NCBI GenBank assembly: GCA_035690485.1
Contig: DASSKL010000073.1
Location: forward strand, 1 to 48,599
Reading direction: 5' to 3'
DNA: 48,599 nucleotides
Source: Mycobacteriales bacterium
GTDB taxonomy: Bacteria; Actinomycetota; Actinomycetes; JAFAQI01; DASSKL01
The position numbers and the translations under genes are program-made. The notes under the pieces were generated by a model. The model was given only the letters and a program-made list of their open reading frames with translations. It was not told the DNA's origin and ran no database searches. Positions 33,252-42,141 of the stretch are shown here, piece after piece (position 1 is the first letter of the stretch; each line of letters begins with the position of its first letter).

Positions 33252-33479
33252 ATGGCCCGCATCGATTCGTACGAACTCGCGGACGACGACGCCGAAGGCA
33301 CGCAGGCAACCCAGCACCGCAAACGTGACCAGGACGGTGTCGCATCGTTACGCGACACCGAAGCGGAGGCCGGCGACGACGAGGAAGTCACTGACGACTT
33401 CGACATGGACGACAGGGAAGCGCTCGAGGTCGGGGCCAATCTCGACGACCGCGACGAACCTGAGCCCGGCTTCGACTGA
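33252..33479 (+). CDS. Small acidic protein, unknown function
   Basis: The 75-residue product is strongly acidic, rich in Asp and Glu (ELADDDAEG, AEAGDDEEVTDDFDMDD, NLDDRDEPEPG), with a short basic patch HRKRDQD. It is probably disordered and soluble. The ATG at 33252 is the only sensible start; upstream in-frame sequence is Arg-rich shadow. It lies between the MFS and ftsH genes on the same strand. It resembles the short acidic proteins common in actinobacteria, without a firm family. Confidence 0.6.
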   Translation: MARIDSYELADDDAEGTQATQHRKRDQDGVASLRDTEAEAGDDEEVTDDFDMDDREALEVGANLDDRDEPEPGFD

Positions 33480-33620
33480 CACGTCAACTCGCAGCCTGGG
33501 CCAGTGTGCTGACCATTCATACGGCACGCGCTCGGAAGCCGGTGACGTAACGTTCCGCCACATCGGTGCCAGGAATGATGATCTCGCGCGCTGATGTGCC
33601 GATGGTCGAGGGAGATCGCG

Positions 33621-35669
33621 ATGGCGGACGCAGTCGGCGAACAGCCGGCTCGGCACCACGTGAACGGGACCGATCAGGTGCCCTCGTCCGACACTGCTGG
33701 GAACGGCAACCGGCGAGTTCCCTGGAGGGTGGAGGGCGAGCGGCCGGCGTCGGATCAGATCGACGGTCCACGCAAGGACTCCCCTCCGCTGCGCCGACCG
33801 CGCTTCTGGTGGGTGCTGCTGGTCCTGCTCGTTCTCAACTGGGTGATCTCGGCGGTGTTCCTGCGGCCGTCGGCGCCGACGGAGGTGCCGTACTCGTTCT
33901 TCCGCGCGCAGGTGCAGGCAGGAAACGTCGTCGAGGTGACGGCGGTTGAGGACGCGATCGACGGGCGGTTCAAGGACCCGGTGCGGCCACCGACCGTGCC
34001 AGGCACGGACGAGAACAGCGGGCGCAAGCCGCTGACGGAGTTCAGCACCCACCGGCCCGGCTTCGCCAACGATGACAAGCTGTTCGACCTGCTCGCCAGC
34101 AAAGACGTCACGGTGAGCGCGAAACCACCCCCTGGCCCCTCGCTGCTGGAGCGGGTGCTCCTCGGGTTCGGCCCGACGCTGCTGCTGGTCGGCCTGTTCG
34201 TGCTGCTGATGCGTCGCGCCGGTGCGGGGGCCTCCGGGCTCGGCGGGCTGGGCCGGTCCCGCGCACGCCGATATGAGCCGGAAGCTGGACGGCGTACGAC
34301 GTTCGCCGACGTCGCCGGCATCGACGACGTCGAGGACGAGGTCGCCGAGATCGTCGACTTCCTGCGCAACCCCGACCGCTACCGGCGTCTCGGCGCAGCC
34401 ATGCCGAAGGGCATCCTGCTCGCCGGGCCGCCCGGCACCGGCAAGACGCTGCTCGCCCGCGCGGTCGCCGGCGAGGCTGACGTGCCGTTCTACTCGGTCT
34501 CGGCGTCGGAGTTCATCGAGATGATCGTCGGGGTCGGCGCCAGCCGAGTGCGCGACCTGTTCGCGCAGGCCAAGGAACACGCCCCGTCGATCATCTTCAT
34601 CGACGAGCTCGACGCGATCGGCCGGGCTCGGGGCGGTTCGATGAGCATCGGCGGCCACGACGAGCGGGAGCAGACGCTCAACCAGATCCTCACCGAGATG
34701 GACGGTTTCACCGGCCGCGAGAACGTCGTCGTTCTCGCCGCCACCAACCGGCCCGACATCCTCGACCAGGCCCTGCTGCGACCTGGCCGCTTCGACCGAC
34801 GTCTCATGATCAACCCACCGGACATGAAAGGTCGTCGCGAGATCCTCGACGTGCACGTCCGGTCGGTGCCGCTGGATGCCGACGCAGACCTCGACACCGT
34901 TGCCGCCATCACCCCCGGCATGGTCGGCGCCGACCTGAAGAACCTCGTCAACGAGGCGGCTCTGCTCGCGGCCCGACGGGACGGGGACACCGTCCGACTG
35001 CGGGACTTCACCGAGGCGCTGTCGAAGATCCAGCTCGGCAGCGAGCGGCGGATCGTGGTGTCCGAGGACGAGCGGCGGCGCACCGCCTACCACGAGGCCG
35101 GTCATGCGCTGCTGGGCATGCTCACGCCGGGCGCCGACCCGGTCCGCAAGATCTCGATCGTCCCGCGCGGGCACGCGCTCGGGGTCACGTTCCAGAGCCC
35201 CGACACCGAGCGCTACTTCTACAGCGAGCCCTACCTGCGCGGCCGCATCGCCGGCATGCTCGGTGGCCGCGCCGCCGAGCAGATGGTCTTCGGGGACGTC
35301 ACCACCGGCGCGGAAAGCGACCTCGAGCAGGCAACCGCGCTCGCCCGACAGATGGTGGGTCGCTGGGGCATGTCCGAACGGGTCGGCGCGATGTCCGTGC
35401 TGCCCGACCCGCGCCGGGAACAGGCGTTCTCGTTCGACGGCGGCGGGACGTCACCGGCGACCAGGGAGCTGGTCGAGTCCGAGGTACGCCGCATCCTCAA
35501 GGAGTGCTCCCAGCAGGCTCGCAGCGTTCTGGACAAGGAGCGGGCACGGCTCGAGGGGCTGGTCGAGGCGCTGCTGTCGGCGGAAACGCTCGACTCGGCG
35601 GATGCCTACCGCGCGAGCGACCTGACCCTGCCGCGCGGCTCCTCCCCGGACGAACCGGCCGGCACCTGA
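33621..35669 (+). CDS. ftsH: ATP-dependent zinc metalloprotease FtsH
   Basis: The 682-residue membrane protease degrades misassembled membrane proteins and short-lived regulators. Two helices (about 58-78 and 175-197) flank the extracytoplasmic domain. The AAA module has Walker A GPPGTGKT (269-276), Walker [12 protein letters not shown] and the arginine fingers RPGRFDRR. The zinc motif HEAGH is at 491-495. The N-terminal extension of about 55 residues is hydrophilic and longer than usual. ATG 33621 has GGGAG seven bases upstream. It lacks the usual tilS-hpt-folE neighbours, so it may be a second FtsH copy. Confidence 0.93.
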   Translation: MADAVGEQPARHHVNGTDQVPSSDTAGNGNRRVPWRVEGERPASDQIDGPRKDSPPLRRPRFWWVLLVLLVLNWVISAVFLRPSAPTEVPYSFFRAQVQAGNVVEVTAVEDAIDGRFKDPVRPPTVPGTDENSGRKPLTEFSTHRPGFANDDKLFDLLASKDVTVSAKPPPGPSLLERVLLGFGPTLLLVGLFVLLMRRAGAGASGLGGLGRSRARRYEPEAGRRTTFADVAGIDDVEDEVAEIVDFLRNPDRYRRLGAAMPKGILLAGPPGTGKTLLARAVAGEADVPFYSVSASEFIEMIVGVGASRVRDLFAQAKEHAPSIIFIDELDAIGRARGGSMSIGGHDEREQTLNQILTEMDGFTGRENVVVLAATNRPDILDQALLRPGRFDRRLMINPPDMKGRREILDVHVRSVPLDADADLDTVAAITPGMVGADLKNLVNEAALLAARRDGDTVRLRDFTEALSKIQLGSERRIVVSEDERRRTAYHEAGHALLGMLTPGADPVRKISIVPRGHALGVTFQSPDTERYFYSEPYLRGRIAGMLGGRAAEQMVFGDVTTGAESDLEQATALARQMVGRWGMSERVGAMSVLPDPRREQAFSFDGGGTSPATRELVESEVRRILKECSQQARSVLDKERARLEGLVEALLSAETLDSADAYRASDLTLPRGSSPDEPAGT

Positions 35670-35768
35670 CACAACGTCGTCTCCCGCTACCACCTTCGCG
35701 ACGTCAACCTCTCGCCGCACCAGACGTGCCATGCAGCCGCGAGCCGCGTGGGCCGGGAGCGCGCGGTC

Positions 35769-36920
35769 TCAGCGATCGCGCAGCAACTCTCGCGACATGA
35801 CGAGCCGCTGGATCTGGTTGGTGCCTTCGTAGATCTGGGTGATTTTCGCGTCGCGCAGCATCCGTTCGACGGGGAAGTCCTGGGTGTAGCCGTAGCCGCC
35901 GAGGATCTGTACGGCGTCGGTGGTGACCTTCATGGCGACATCGGAGGCGAAGCACTTGGCGGCGGCTGAGGTGAAGGTGAGGTCATCGGCGCCGTGGTCG
36001 GCTTTGGCGGCGGCCGCATAGATGAGGTGGCGGGCCGCTTCGATCTGCATGGCCATGTCGGCGAGCATGAAGCCGATGGCCTGGAAGTCGCTGATGGGAC
36101 GACCGAACTGCTGGCGGGTCTTGGCGTAGCCGACGGCGACGTCGAGGGCGCCTTGGGCGATGCCGAGGGCTTGGGCGCCGATGGTGAGCCGGGTGTGGTC
36201 CAGGGTGCGCAGGGCGGTCTTGAACCCGGTGCCGGGCTCGCCGATGATCCGGTCGACGGGGATGCGGCAGTTCTCGAAGTGGATCTCGCAGGTGGGGGAT
36301 CCCTTGATGCCGAGCTTGTGCTCCCGGCTGCCGACGGAGAAGCCGGGGTCGTCGGCATGCACGACGAACGCGGAGATCCCGCGGGCGCCCTGAGCAGGGT
36401 CGGTCTTGGCCATCACCGTGTAGTACTGGGAGACGCCGGCGTTGGAGATCCAGCACTTCGTGCCGTTGAGCACCCAGCCGTCGCCGTCTCGGGAGGCGCG
36501 GGTGCGCATGGCGGCCGCGTCGGAGCCGGCTTCACGTTCGGACAGTGCGTAGCTGAACATCGCCCGCCCCGAGGCGACCTCGGGCAGGTACCTCCGCCGG
36601 AGGGTCTCGCTGCCGGCCAGCAGGATCGGCATGGTGCCGAGCTTGTTCACCGCCGGGATCAGCGAGCTGGAGGCGTCCGCGCGGGCGATCTCCTCCACGA
36701 CGATGGCGCCGGCGATGGCGTCGGCACCCATACCGCCGTACTGCTCGGGGATGTGCACGGCCTGCAGGTCGGCGCGGCAGAGCACGTCGTAGACATCGTG
36801 CGGGAACTCGGCGGTGCGGTCGATCTCCGCGGCACGTGGTGCGATCGCGTGGTCGGCGATCTGGCGCACCGTCTTGCGCAACAGCTCATGATCTTCGGAC
36901 AGCGTGTAAAGGCTGGGCAT
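35769..36920 (-). CDS. Acyl-CoA dehydrogenase
   Basis: The 383-residue FAD enzyme introduces a trans-2 double bond in an acyl-CoA. It has the FAD/substrate motif FSYALSEREAGSDAAAM, the WISNAG region, RQQFGRPISDFQ, and the catalytic Glu in QIYEGTNQIQR. Length and the C-terminal Glu position match short/medium-chain and branched-chain types (FadE25-like). ATG 36920 lies three bases after the stop of a small CxxC protein gene, so they form an operon. The true acyl substrate is unknown. Confidence 0.94.
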   Translation of the reverse strand: MPSLYTLSEDHELLRKTVRQIADHAIAPRAAEIDRTAEFPHDVYDVLCRADLQAVHIPEQYGGMGADAIAGAIVVEEIARADASSSLIPAVNKLGTMPILLAGSETLRRRYLPEVASGRAMFSYALSEREAGSDAAAMRTRASRDGDGWVLNGTKCWISNAGVSQYYTVMAKTDPAQGARGISAFVVHADDPGFSVGSREHKLGIKGSPTCEIHFENCRIPVDRIIGEPGTGFKTALRTLDHTRLTIGAQALGIAQGALDVAVGYAKTRQQFGRPISDFQAIGFMLADMAMQIEAARHLIYAAAAKADHGADDLTFTSAAAKCFASDVAMKVTTDAVQILGGYGYTQDFPVERMLRDAKITQIYEGTNQIQRLVMSRELLRDR

Positions 36921-36923
36921 GAC

Positions 36924-37205
36924 TTATCGGCTTCCTGCCATCATCGAACGGGCCGGTTGCGGGGCGCAGCGCAGGATGTGCGGCGCGTAGAGGCGAGGCC
37001 GGATCTCGAGAGAGTCGGCGCGCAGAATGTCCGCCAGCGACAGCAGGTGCAGCCTGGGCTGGCCGTCTCGCCAGATCAGCGTGTAGGCATACCACGGGTT
37101 GGACCCGGGTTCCGGGTCGACGACGGTCCACCGGCGGGTGTCGGTACGCCCGAGCAGAACCGGCCGTCCACACCGATCGCAGACGTCACGCTGGAGGTCG
37201 GTCAT
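36924..37205 (-). CDS. Small CxxC protein, unknown function
   Basis: The 93-residue product starts MTDLQRDVCDRCGRPVLL with one Cys9-x-x-Cys12 pair, as in half of a zinc ribbon; only one further Cys (ILRCAP) is present, so a full zinc site is doubtful. The middle (RWTVVDPEPGSNPWYAYTLIW) resembles small actinobacterial hypothetical proteins. ATG 37205 is preferred; GTG 37217 would add four residues. It precedes the acyl-CoA dehydrogenase gene by three bases. Confidence 0.65.
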   Translation of the reverse strand: MTDLQRDVCDRCGRPVLLGRTDTRRWTVVDPEPGSNPWYAYTLIWRDGQPRLHLLSLADILRADSLEIRPRLYAPHILRCAPQPARSMMAGSR

Positions 37206-37409
37206 GGCCCGGACCACCGGCCTGCGTGGACGTTGATCCAGGCGAGTTCACCAGCTCGGCTGCTCGGCGTATCCGCCCCGGTAGGCCACCACGCCGTCAG
37301 GTCCGCGTCCCGCTTCACCGCCACCGCAAACCGCCGGCGCATGCGCCCGCGGCCCGCGATCTCCTGAGCGTCCACAGCAGGTCATCCTTGTATACGTGGA
37401 AGTCCGATT

Positions 37410-37423
37410 GTAGGTCGACCTAC
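37410..37423. promoter_or_regulatory. 14-bp perfect palindrome upstream of cyclase
   Basis: GTAGGTCGACCTAC is fully self-complementary and lies 78 bases before the cyclase start, in a locally AT-richer promoter region just after TATACG (37391-37396). A MarR regulator gene follows the cyclase, and MarR proteins bind such short palindromes. The 296-base gap 37206-37501 shows no gene. Confidence 0.5.
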
Positions 37424-37501
37424 TTGTCTTCTGCAACGTCCACGAGGAGACTGTCGCCGTTCTGCATGCCACGGATCTGGACCGGAAGGAGCAAACCGTC
37501 C

Positions 37502-38461
37502 ATGAGTGACCAGGCACCTGCAATGGCACAGCTTCTGAAGGATGCGCCGTCGAACTGGGGCAAATGGGGGCCGGATGACGAACTCGGCTCGCTCAACTAC
37601 CTGACCAACGCAGAGGTTCTGCGCGGCGTTCAAGCCGCGCGCCAGGGCAAGGTCTTCACACTGCAGGTACACATGGGTCACGAGAAGGGTGACCCGGTCT
37701 GGCCCGGCCGGCGAGGTGCCGAGCGGTACATGGTCGTGGACGAGGGCACGTGGCTAGGCGACAAGGCACCACAGTTCCCGGGCGGCCTGCACTACGCGGA
37801 CGATTTCATCACGGCGTTTCTGCAGGGGTCGACGCAGTACGACGCGCTGGGTCACGTCTGGTACGACGGCAAGATCTACAACGGTTACGACGCCAGTACG
37901 ACGATCGGCGGTCTGACGAAGGCGAGCGTGCTCCCCATAGCCGAGCACGGCGTGGCAGGTCGCGGAATTCTGATCGACCTGGCCAGGCATCGCGGCAAGG
38001 CGTCGTTGGCGAAGGGCGAAACATTCACCCATCAAGACGTGCTTGACGCGGCAGAGTCCCAAGGGGCCGCCATCGAAAAGCACGACGTCCTGTTGATCCG
38101 AACTGGATGGATTTCCACGTGGTACGAGAGCACGCCCGCCGAGTTCTACGAGGGATTCAACGAACCGGGACTCACCTACACACCCGAACTCGTCGAGTGG
38201 TTCCAAGAGATGGAAATTCCCAATCTGGTCACCGACACCATCGCCAACGAGGTGACGTACGAGCCGGACACAGGCGTCGCGCTGCCGCTCCATTGTGCCT
38301 TGATGCGCAATCTCGGTGTGGCGTTCACCGAAATCTGCACACTCGACGCCCTGGCTGAAGACTGTGCCACGGACGGGCAGTGGACGTTCCTCTATACCGC
38401 GGCTCCGCTGAAGGTTGTTCGCGGTACAGGGGCGCCCGTCAACCCGCTCGTCATCAAGTAG
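37502..38461 (+). CDS. Cyclase-family hydrolase (kynurenine formamidase/isatin hydrolase superfamily), copy 1
   Basis: The 319-residue protein belongs to the metal-dependent cyclase superfamily that hydrolyses cyclic or N-formyl amides. The metal-binding signature reads STQYDALGHVW, with Gln where HxGTHxDxxxH members have His, so it is the Gln subclass. Other landmarks are NWGKWGPDDELGSLNY near the N terminus, LIRTGW, and the C-terminal GAPVNPLVIK. ATG 37502 has GGAAGGAG ten bases upstream. It is clearly paralogous to the protein encoded at 40019-40981. A MarR gene follows. The substrate is unknown. Confidence 0.88.
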   Translation: MSDQAPAMAQLLKDAPSNWGKWGPDDELGSLNYLTNAEVLRGVQAARQGKVFTLQVHMGHEKGDPVWPGRRGAERYMVVDEGTWLGDKAPQFPGGLHYADDFITAFLQGSTQYDALGHVWYDGKIYNGYDASTTIGGLTKASVLPIAEHGVAGRGILIDLARHRGKASLAKGETFTHQDVLDAAESQGAAIEKHDVLLIRTGWISTWYESTPAEFYEGFNEPGLTYTPELVEWFQEMEIPNLVTDTIANEVTYEPDTGVALPLHCALMRNLGVAFTEICTLDALAEDCATDGQWTFLYTAAPLKVVRGTGAPVNPLVIK

Positions 38462-38474
38462 AACCGGTGCGGGC

Positions 38475-38495
38475 GCCTCGCTGATGCGACGAGGC
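38475..38495 (+). terminator. Hairpin after first cyclase
   Basis: GCCTCG (38475-38480) and CGAGGC (38490-38495) form a 6-bp stem with a 9-base loop, 14 bases after the cyclase stop and before the MarR gene. There is no clear T-tract. Confidence 0.4.
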
Positions 38496-38559
38496 AAGCG
38501 TTGCGGCTCGTGAGTGCAGCAGACGCGTTCGCGCTCGAAGGTCGAGGCGTTCCGCTATG

Positions 38560-38565
38560 TATGGT
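38560..38565 (+). promoter_or_regulatory. Likely -10 box of MarR gene
   Basis: TATGGT ends six bases before the GTG at 38572. This spacing and the absence of a ribosome binding site point to a leaderless transcript starting at 38572. Confidence 0.4.
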
Positions 38566-38571
38566 TTGCGC

Positions 38572-39081
38572 GTGCCGACACGCAGGCGGGTGACCTTCGA
38601 CCCAATCGCAGAGGCGACGCGCCAGTGGGACGAGCGGTTCGGTCGGTCACTGCCGATGACGACCGTGATCTCGCTCATGCGAGCACATCAGCTGGTGCAG
38701 GCGGGTGTCGACGCGTGCCTGCTTCCCTTCGGACTCTCGTTCGCTCGCTATGAGGCACTCGTTCTCTTGTCCTTTACCCGACAAGGTCGCCTACCCATGA
38801 ACAAGATGGGCGAGCGTCTCATGATCCACCCGACGAGCGTCACCAACATCGTCGATCGACTGGAACAGGATGGCCTGGTCATACGAGCAGAGAATCCTGC
38901 GGACCGCCGGTCACGACTGGTAGAGATCACATCGGTCGGTAGGAGCACCGCCGAACAAGCAACTCAAGCGCTGAACACGGCAGAGTTCGGGCTGGCAGCG
39001 ATGCCTGACCGTGACCTGCAGGCGCTCGTAGGGATCTTGCGGCGGCTGCGTCTCAATTCCGGAGACCTTCAGACCCAGTAG
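38572..39081 (+). CDS. MarR family transcriptional regulator
   Basis: The 169-residue winged-helix regulator has the recognition-helix region MNKMGERLMIHPTSVTNIVD and the wing DRRSRLVEIT characteristic of MarR proteins that sense aromatic or acyl-CoA ligands. GTG 38572 fits a leaderless promoter; ATG 38557 would add five residues. It lies between the first cyclase and an enoyl-CoA hydratase, so it probably controls this catabolic cluster, and the palindrome at 37410-37423 is a candidate operator. Confidence 0.9.
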   Translation: MPTRRRVTFDPIAEATRQWDERFGRSLPMTTVISLMRAHQLVQAGVDACLLPFGLSFARYEALVLLSFTRQGRLPMNKMGERLMIHPTSVTNIVDRLEQDGLVIRAENPADRRSRLVEITSVGRSTAEQATQALNTAEFGLAAMPDRDLQALVGILRRLRLNSGDLQTQ

Positions 39082-39165
39082 TCCAGGAGGCCGGCCCACT
39101 CGACTGCCACCGCAGGGACACAAAGAGTTCAAACCAGCTTCACACACACGAACGGCAGGAGCGTC

Positions 39166-39936
39166 ATGGCATACGGCGTCGACCTCGAGACCGAATCGGG
39201 AATCGCCCTGGTGCGTCTCAACCGGCCTGAGCAGCGCAACGCCCTGGACGGGACCATGTTGACGCAGCTTGACGCTGCTCTCACGGAGAGCGAGGAGCGC
39301 GACGACGTCCAGGTGGTCATCGTCACCGGCGCTGATCCCGCCTTCTGCGCGGGCCTCGACGTGGGCGCGCTGACCCGGCCGGGCGGACTCAACATCAGCG
39401 AGCTGACGCCGAAGGGGCGACCCTGGCCCGCGCAGCATCACAAGCCGTGGATCGGCGCGATCAACGGCGTGGCTATCACTGGTGGTCTTGAGCTGGCGCT
39501 GGCCTGCGATTTCTTGATCGCCTCAGAACAGGCGCGCTTCGCCGACACCCACGCACGGCTCGGCATCCTGCCGTTTTGGGGACTGACCGCAGAGCTGCCG
39601 CAAGCCGTCGGGCTACGGGCCGCCCGACTGATGAGCCTGACCGGTAATTTGATCAATGCGCATGAGGCGCACGAGTGGGGTCTCGTCTCCCGGGTGGTCC
39701 CGCATGACCGGTTGATGACTGCTGCGCGCCAACTCGCTGAAGACATCACCAGCAATGATCTCGCGGCGGCACAAGTCATCAGGCAAGAGCATGAAGCGGG
39801 GCTGTCGATGAGCGCAGACTCCGCGCGAGACGTGGAAGTCCGGCGAGCAGTGGAATGGCAGGGGACCGGCTGGGACAGCGATCGCATGGCCGCGCGCATC
39901 GAGGCTGTGAAGCAACGGGGACGCGCGCAGAAGTAG
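39166..39936 (+). CDS. Enoyl-CoA hydratase/isomerase family protein
   Basis: The 256-residue crotonase-fold protein has the oxyanion-hole motifs PAFCAGLDVG and INGVAITGGLELALACDF. The first catalytic Glu (in GGLELAL) is present, but the second, expected in the FGxPE segment, is replaced: FADTHARLG has His at that point. This variant is frequent among actinobacterial paralogs and may change the reaction from hydration to isomerisation or hydrolysis. ATG 39166 has CAGGAG five bases upstream. It follows the MarR gene in the same direction. Confidence 0.9.
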   Translation: MAYGVDLETESGIALVRLNRPEQRNALDGTMLTQLDAALTESEERDDVQVVIVTGADPAFCAGLDVGALTRPGGLNISELTPKGRPWPAQHHKPWIGAINGVAITGGLELALACDFLIASEQARFADTHARLGILPFWGLTAELPQAVGLRAARLMSLTGNLINAHEAHEWGLVSRVVPHDRLMTAARQLAEDITSNDLAAAQVIRQEHEAGLSMSADSARDVEVRRAVEWQGTGWDSDRMAARIEAVKQRGRAQK

Positions 39937-39942
39937 CCTCTC

Positions 39943-39970
39943 CGGCGGGCGGTCTCGCGACCGCCCGCCG
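39943..39970. terminator. Strong bidirectional terminator hairpin
   Basis: CGGCGGGCGGTC (39943-39954) and GACCGCCCGCCG (39959-39970) form a perfect 12-bp stem with a TCGC tetraloop, six bases after the hydratase stop. It lies between converging genes and can serve both strands. Confidence 0.75.
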
Positions 39971-40018
39971 AGAACTAGGCGCGTAAGAGCCTTCAGCCTT
40001 GCTGATCCGGTGATCGAC

Positions 40019-40981
40019 CTACTTGATGGCTTGCGGGTTGACCGGCGAGCCGACTGAGCCCGTCACGGTGAGTGGCGGCGCAACCAACATGAACTCGTAG
40101 ACGCCATCCTCGGCGCAGTCCGCGGCCAGCGCCTCCATGTCCCACATCTCACCCAGGTAGATGCCTGCGTTGACGAGCATGATGATGTGCAGGGGCTGCC
40201 ACACATCAGGACTCTCGTTGGGCAGCACCTCAGTTCCCCAGGTGTCGGTGGCCACCGCAGCGACGTGACGCGGGCAGAAGAAGTCCGCAGCACTGATGGC
40301 AAGCCCGGGTGCGGGGCCTCCGGCGAAGTCGCCCCAGGCGCCTGCAGTACGACGCTCGAGCATCTGCCCCGTGCGCACGAGAACGATGTCGCCCTCCTCG
40401 ACGGCCACTCCCTGCCGCTGCGCGCACGCCTCGAGATCTTCGGCGCTGATCGGCTCACTCGTCTCAAGCCACTGCTTGCCCTTGAACCGAGGAATGTCCA
40501 GCAGAACTCCGCGACTGACCGCACGATCCCGTATGTTCGTTATGCTGTTCTTCTTCGCGCCTTGGCTAGTCACCATTTCGGTGCCAAAGCCGTTGTACAT
40601 CTGCCCTTCGTGATAGATGTGCGAGAGCGCGTCCCACTGAGTTGAGCACTGCAGCACGAGGTAGACGGCGTCATCGGTGTAACGCAGTGTGGGCAGGTGG
40701 TCTTGCGCCCCCGAAGAGATGTCGCCGCCGTCCTGGAGCATGAGGTGTACCGGGTTGATGCGGCCGAGGCCGCCCGTCATCGGACCCTCCCCGTCCAGCG
40801 GAAGAGCCAGTGAAAAGACTCTGCCCTTTCGCACGAGCTTGGCCGCAGCCGCGACCTTCTCAGCCGTGATGTAGTTGGCCGATCCCAACTCGTCCTCTGC
40901 CCCCCACTTCCCCCAATTGCGGTACTGGTGGGCCTTCTTCACCACCGACTCGACGCTGACAGGTGCATCAGTTGCGGTCAC
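40019..40981 (-). CDS. Cyclase-family hydrolase, copy 2
   Basis: The 320-residue paralog of the 37.5-kb cyclase shares NWGKWG.EDELGS.NY, the metal segment CSTQWDALSHIY, the LVRTGQ strand and the end GSPVNPQAIK. It is distant enough to have a different substrate. The GTG at 40981 has AAGGAAGGA five bases upstream. It is 52 bases downstream of the last permease gene, making it the final gene of the importer operon, so it probably acts on the imported compound. It is predicted to be a cytoplasmic metal-dependent amide or lactone hydrolase. Confidence 0.88.
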   Translation of the reverse strand: MTATDAPVSVESVVKKAHQYRNWGKWGAEDELGSANYITAEKVAAAAKLVRKGRVFSLALPLDGEGPMTGGLGRINPVHLMLQDGGDISSGAQDHLPTLRYTDDAVYLVLQCSTQWDALSHIYHEGQMYNGFGTEMVTSQGAKKNSITNIRDRAVSRGVLLDIPRFKGKQWLETSEPISAEDLEACAQRQGVAVEEGDIVLVRTGQMLERRTAGAWGDFAGGPAPGLAISAADFFCPRHVAAVATDTWGTEVLPNESPDVWQPLHIIMLVNAGIYLGEMWDMEALAADCAEDGVYEFMLVAPPLTVTGSVGSPVNPQAIK

Positions 40982-41033
40982 GACTATCCTTCCTTTGACG
41001 AACGGCCCCGCTACGGGTGGGTACGGATTTCTG

Positions 41034-42041
41034 TCACGACGACGTGGCGGTCTGTCGAGCGGCGAGCACCGCCGCGATGATCGCCACGGCGTAGACGATC
41101 TGCTTGACGGCTTCCGGAAGAGACGTGCCGGACAAGGTCGTACTGATGGTCTGCAGGATCAACGCGCCGCCAATCACGCCGATGTAGAGGCCCCGCCCCC
41201 CCATGATGCTGGCGCCGCCGAGTACCACGGCAGCCAGCGTCAGCAGGAGGTAAGGGTCACCCATACCCAGGAAACTCTGGTTGCCGTAGCCGTCGAGCAT
41301 GATCGCAGTCAGCGCGGCGCACAGTCCGCTGATCGCGTAGACCGTGATGATGACGCGATTGACTCGTACCCCGGACAGGTAGGCGACCTGACGATTGCTA
41401 CCGACCGCGTAGACGAACCGACCGAACACCGTCTTGCTCATTAGGAACGACGCGAGCGCGGCGAACCCGGCCAGGATGAAGATCACATAAGGAACGCCCT
41501 GGAAGTCGCCCTGAATCGCATTCACGACGACCTTGGGCGTGAACCCCTTAGGCGTGCCGTTGGTGTAGACCAGCACCACGCCGCTGAGGATCACATTGAC
41601 CGCCAACGTCATCACGACTGGCGACAGTTTGAGGTAGACGATGCCGATACCGTTGGCGATTCCAATGGCCGCGCCCATCGCGCAGATCAAGGGCAGCGCC
41701 CACGCGACGTTACCGCTCGATCCGGCGCAAAAGCCCGTGAACATGACACCGGCGAGTGTGATGACGCTCGGGATCGACAGGTCCAGACCACCTGTCAGAA
41801 CAACGACGAACTGACCGAAGCTTGCGATAGCCGTGAACGTGGCGATCGCCGCGACGCTCTTGACGAAACCGATCGAACCGTAGGACGAGCTGACCGCTTT
41901 GGACGCAAAAATAAGAACAACGAGAAAGACGTAGACGGCGAGGACGGTCCGGGTCGACCGTTGGCGCCACAGCATCTGCCACGTCGAGATGAGCTGCGGC
42001 TCTGGCGTGTCAACGGGTACTGCGGGCTGGCTGTATGCCAC
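41034..42041 (-). CDS. ABC importer permease, ribose (RbsC) type
   Basis: The 335-residue permease has about nine to ten hydrophobic helices. It carries the RbsC-family signatures GGLDLSIPSVITLAGV and FGRFVYAVGSNRQVAYLSGVRV with GAxxxG-like elements, and an exit region GGASIMGGRGLYIGVIGGALI. GTG 42041 starts it. It is the second permease of the operon, so the two permeases probably form a heterodimer with the single two-domain ATPase. The substrate may be a sugar or another small polar compound. Confidence 0.92.
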   Translation of the reverse strand: MAYSQPAVPVDTPEPQLISTWQMLWRQRSTRTVLAVYVFLVVLIFASKAVSSSYGSIGFVKSVAAIATFTAIASFGQFVVVLTGGLDLSIPSVITLAGVMFTGFCAGSSGNVAWALPLICAMGAAIGIANGIGIVYLKLSPVVMTLAVNVILSGVVLVYTNGTPKGFTPKVVVNAIQGDFQGVPYVIFILAGFAALASFLMSKTVFGRFVYAVGSNRQVAYLSGVRVNRVIITVYAISGLCAALTAIMLDGYGNQSFLGMGDPYLLLTLAAVVLGGASIMGGRGLYIGVIGGALILQTISTTLSGTSLPEAVKQIVYAVAIIAAVLAARQTATSS

Positions 42042-42085
42042 GTTTCGCTCGGCCCCTTCGCGTCGTAACGGCTACTTCATCGATA

Positions 42086-42122
42086 GGACGGCGCCGACCT
42101 GATCAGCCGGCCGGTGCCGTCC
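42086..42122 (-). other. Stable hairpin between the two permease genes
   Basis: GGACGGC (42086-42092) pairs with GCCGTCC (42116-42122), continued by a G-T pair and CCGACC against GGCCGG with one mismatch: a stem of about 14 pairs with a 9-base loop. It fills the only sizeable gap within the importer operon. It could attenuate or partly terminate transcription, or stabilise the upstream message. Confidence 0.5.
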
Positions 42123-42141
42123 TCCACAGTCCGAGCGCTGG

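Noticed and set aside
40009-40024. TCGACCTACTTG at the end of cyclase 2, matching half of the 37410 palindrome
   Set aside because: It overlaps the last codons and stop of cyclase 2 (IK-stop) and is not palindromic, so the likeness is probably chance.
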